From assembly GCA_900546835.1 (NCBI GenBank), contig UREH01000128.1:1-6694 (forward strand): a DNA stretch of 6,694 nt, written 5' to 3'. Below, one piece after another: positions 4,355-6,694 of this stretch. Under the pieces are notes generated by a model. It did no database searches. It was not told the origin of the DNA and worked only from the letters and a program-made list of their open reading frames with translations. Origin of the DNA: an uncultured Porphyromonadaceae bacterium. Lineage in GTDB: Bacteria; Bacteroidota; Bacteroidia; Bacteroidales; Muribaculaceae. Positions within the stretch are counted from its first letter, which is position 1; each line of letters starts with the position of its first letter. The position numbers were made by a program, and so were the translations under genes.

Positions 4355-5320
4355 ATGGACAATATTATTCAGGCGAGCAACATCTGCAAGCGCTTCACCA
4401 ATCATGTGGCGCTCGACGATGTGAGCATCAGCATCCCTCGCGGTAAGGTCTATGGTCTGCTTGGACCCAACGGGGCCGGTAAGACTACCATGATACGCAT
4501 AATCAACCACATCACGGCGCCCGATTCGGGCCGTGTGGTTTTCGACGGCCACGAACTTACGGCGGCCGACGTGACTTCAATCGGCTATCTGCCGGAGGAG
4601 CGCGGCCTCTACAAGAAGATGCGCGTGGGCGAGCAGGCCATGTTTTTCGCACGCCTCAAGGGATTGAGCAAAGCCGACGCCGCGCGTAGTCTGCGCGAAT
4701 GGTTCGAGCGGTTCGAGATAATGGACTGGTGGAACCGCAAGGTGGAAGAGCTCTCGAAAGGTATGGCGCAGAAGGTGCAGTTTATCGTCACGGTGCTTCA
4801 CCGCCCGAAACTGCTGATTTTCGACGAGCCATTCTCCGGCTTCGATCCTATCAATGCCAATCTTCTCAAGAATGAGATTCTGCGGCTGCGCGACGAGGGA
4901 GCGACGGTGGTATTCTCCACCCACAATATGGAGAGTGTGGAGGAGCTTTGCGAGAACATTACTCTGATTAACCGCTCGCACAACATTCTCTCGGGCAATG
5001 TGGCAGAGATTCGCGAGCGGATGGGAAAAGGTTGTTACCGGCTTACATTCGAGGGTTCTGCCGAACAGCTTCGTACGGCTCTGCAACCGATGCTGCATGA
5101 GGCGCGTTTTGCCCTCGACGGTCAGCCTGATTGTCACGGTGTGGTATCGGGCGAGTTCAGCCTGGCAGAGGGAGCAACGCTGCGCGATTTCCTCTCGACG
5201 GCCAATGAGGCAGTGGACATAATGAGCTTTGACCGCGCCCTCCCGAGCATGAACGAGATTTTCATCCGTACCGTAGGCGAGGCCAACGTTGCCTTAGGCG
5301 AAACAGAACCTACTCTCTAA
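4355..5320 (+). CDS. ABC transporter ATP-binding protein, NatA-like, 321 aa
   Basis: This is the ATPase subunit of a probable exporter that works with the membrane protein encoded 20 bp downstream. The nucleotide-binding domain covers about residues 4-215. It has Walker A GPNGAGKTT at 37-45, a Q-loop region GYLPEERGLY at 77-86 where Glu stands where Gln is usual (as in NatA-like proteins), the ABC signature LSKGM at 133-137, Walker B LLIFDEP at 153-159, the D-loop SGFDP at 161-165 and the H-loop His190. A C-terminal domain of about 100 residues (about 215-315), like the DUF4162-type tail of this subfamily, ends with the typical MNEIFIRTVG motif. All catalytic residues are intact. NatA/NatB of Bacillus exports sodium, but related pairs move drugs, antimicrobial peptides or unknown compounds, so the substrate is not assigned. 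Confidence 0.95.
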   Translation: MDNIIQASNICKRFTNHVALDDVSISIPRGKVYGLLGPNGAGKTTMIRIINHITAPDSGRVVFDGHELTAADVTSIGYLPEERGLYKKMRVGEQAMFFARLKGLSKADAARSLREWFERFEIMDWWNRKVEELSKGMAQKVQFIVTVLHRPKLLIFDEPFSGFDPINANLLKNEILRLRDEGATVVFSTHNMESVEELCENITLINRSHNILSGNVAEIRERMGKGCYRLTFEGSAEQLRTALQPMLHEARFALDGQPDCHGVVSGEFSLAEGATLRDFLSTANEAVDIMSFDRALPSMNEIFIRTVGEANVALGETEPTL

Positions 5321-5340
5321 CCGCAAAACCGCAATACGTT

Positions 5341-6678
5341 ATGAAATCGAATATCGGAATTATAATAGGCCGCGAGTTTTCGGAGCGCGTGGCCAAAAAG
5401 AGCTTCCTGATAACCACGCTGCTGATGCCAGTGTTCATGCTGGTGCTGATGGTGGCTCCGGCGCTTATCATGCAATTTTCGTCGCCGTCGGAGAAAACAA
5501 TCGTGGTAGCCGACCGCAGTGGCTTGATTTTCGGCCCGCTTGCCGAGAAGGCAGCGGAAGCGGAATATCTGACACTCACACGCGCCGACAATACGCCGGT
5601 CGACTCGCTCGTTGCCGACACACGCTACGACGGAGTACTTTTTATCGGCGACGACATTGTAGATAACCCGTCGAATGCCGTGCTATACCTCCATGACGCC
5701 GGCTCGCTCGAACATGAAGGTACAATCGCGTCGACCATCGAGAAGGTAGTGGAGGACCGTCGCCTGGAAGCTTACAACATTGCCGATCTCGACCGGATAC
5801 TCGACGAGGTCAAGGCCGACGTGACACTTACTACGCGTCGTGTGGACGAAGAGCAGGGAGAGCGCGATTCTCTTTCGAGCGACATCTCGTTCGGCATCGG
5901 CCTGTTCATGACGTTCGTGCTCTATATGTTCCTTCTGCTCTACGGCCAGATGGTAATGACTTCGATTATCGAGGAGAAGAACAACCGAGTGCTCGAGCTC
6001 GTTGTCTCGTCGGTAAAGCCCGTACAGCTTATGTTGGGCAAGATTATCGGCGTGGGGCTTGTGGCTGTGGTGCAGGTGGCCATATGGGCCGTGCTGATTT
6101 GCCTTATGACAGCTTTCCTGCTTCCGGCGCTGCTTCCGGCCGATGTGGCCGCGCAGATGGCAGCCGCGCAGGCCGGCGGGGCAACGCAGGCCATGGCAGA
6201 TGGCAGCGGGATGTCGCTGGAGGCTCTGCAGGCATTCTCGCTACTTACTTCCGTGGGCTATATTCTGAAGATATTCCTATATCTGACGGTGTTCCTTATC
6301 GGCGGTTTCCTGTTCTACGCATCGATTTTCGCAGCTATAGGCTCGACTGTAGACAATATCCAGGACGCATCGCAGTTGCAGAGTTTCGCAATTCTTCCCA
6401 TCATCCTTGCGTTGGTATTCTCCATGACCGTAGCCTCCGATCCCAACTCGCCGCTGGCGTTCTGGCTGTCGGTCATCCCGTTCACATCGCCCATGGTGAT
6501 GATGGCGCGAATCCCCTTCGACATACCTCAGTGGCAGATATGGACGTCGGCCGCGGTGCTCTATGCCTCGTTTGTAGCAATGGCGTGGGTGGCCGGAAAA
6601 GTCTACCGCGTCGGCATCTTCATGTATGGCAAGAAGCCTACGGTGAAGGATCTCGTGCGCTGGGCCCGATATACGTAA
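5341..6678 (+). CDS. ABC-2 type transporter permease, NatB-like, 445 aa
   Basis: This is the membrane subunit of the exporter encoded with the ATPase immediately upstream, almost certainly on the same mRNA. The first membrane helix (about 22-45) follows a short cytoplasmic start (IGREFSERVAKKSF). A soluble domain of about 135 residues (47-183), outside the cytoplasm in this fold, comes next. Five further helices lie at about 184-206, 235-262, 306-334, 347-366 and 398-420. The cytoplasmic motif EEKNNRVLELVVSSVKPVQLMLGKI (211-235), between helices 2 and 3, is the classic ABC-2 signature. A polar Ala/Gln/Met/Gly-rich segment (about 267-292) forms an extended loop between helices 3 and 4. The reading frame is complete, with a basic cytoplasmic C-terminus. 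Only 16 bp follow the stop codon in this window, so further operon genes cannot be excluded. Confidence 0.94.
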   Translation: MKSNIGIIIGREFSERVAKKSFLITTLLMPVFMLVLMVAPALIMQFSSPSEKTIVVADRSGLIFGPLAEKAAEAEYLTLTRADNTPVDSLVADTRYDGVLFIGDDIVDNPSNAVLYLHDAGSLEHEGTIASTIEKVVEDRRLEAYNIADLDRILDEVKADVTLTTRRVDEEQGERDSLSSDISFGIGLFMTFVLYMFLLLYGQMVMTSIIEEKNNRVLELVVSSVKPVQLMLGKIIGVGLVAVVQVAIWAVLICLMTAFLLPALLPADVAAQMAAAQAGGATQAMADGSGMSLEALQAFSLLTSVGYILKIFLYLTVFLIGGFLFYASIFAAIGSTVDNIQDASQLQSFAILPIILALVFSMTVASDPNSPLAFWLSVIPFTSPMVMMARIPFDIPQWQIWTSAAVLYASFVAMAWVAGKVYRVGIFMYGKKPTVKDLVRWARYT

Positions 6679-6694
6679 GAGGCTTATATTAATT

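Noticed and set aside
4577..5137. A 186-codon minus-strand frame within the ABC ATPase gene
   Set aside because: It is antisense to all conserved ATPase motifs, with no family resemblance or promoter.
6084..6692. A 202-codon plus-strand open frame inside the permease gene
   Set aside because: It is in another frame of a clear ABC-2 permease. Its translation is Arg/Gly-rich and has none of the membrane helices of the true frame.

Overview
The window looks like chromosomal DNA from a Bacteroidales bacterium, most likely a gut Muribaculaceae-type genome, although the genus-level guess is only inference. Genes lack Shine-Dalgarno sequences. At least six sites match the Bacteroidota sigma-ABfr -7 box TAnnTTTG at sensible distances from gene starts. 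The protein set (type B L31, an NlpC/P60 lipoprotein, a NatA/NatB-like exporter, a short ECF-like sigma factor) also fits. No mobile element, tRNA, rRNA or CRISPR array was seen.

Layout. Positions 1-127 hold the 5' end of an unrecognised minus-strand gene that runs off the left edge, with its promoter near 166-173. Diverging from it is a plus-strand pair: a 157-residue sigma-70 family factor (start revised to 273) and a four-helix membrane protein (808-1419) that could be its membrane partner. Next comes ribosomal protein L31 type B (1615-1869). It has its own promoter, an unusually long leader of about 100 nt for this window, and a strong intrinsic terminator. The ribosome-assembly GTPase rsgA (start revised to 1981) follows, with a promoter so close to the start codon that the mRNA would be almost leaderless.

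The 258-bp gap 3055-3312 separates rsgA from the convergent NlpC/P60 lipoprotein gene (minus strand, 4236-3313). It holds an intrinsic terminator for the lipoprotein gene and a separate nested imperfect inverted repeat (3088-3247) that no gene explains. The lipoprotein gene diverges from a two-gene ABC exporter operon (4355-5320 ATPase, 5341-6678 permease). Its promoter and the exporter promoter lie back to back, with their -33 boxes about 5 bp apart.

How the genes relate. L31 and RsgA both act on the ribosome: L31 is a 50S protein and RsgA a 30S maturation factor. They are neighbours on one strand but appear to be separate transcription units. The lipoprotein and the ABC exporter both act at the cell envelope and may share control through the intergenic promoter region. 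Most of the window is ordinary core genome. The features most worth a second look are the folded intergenic element at 3088-3247, the L31 leader, the sigma factor/membrane protein pair and the compact divergent promoters.
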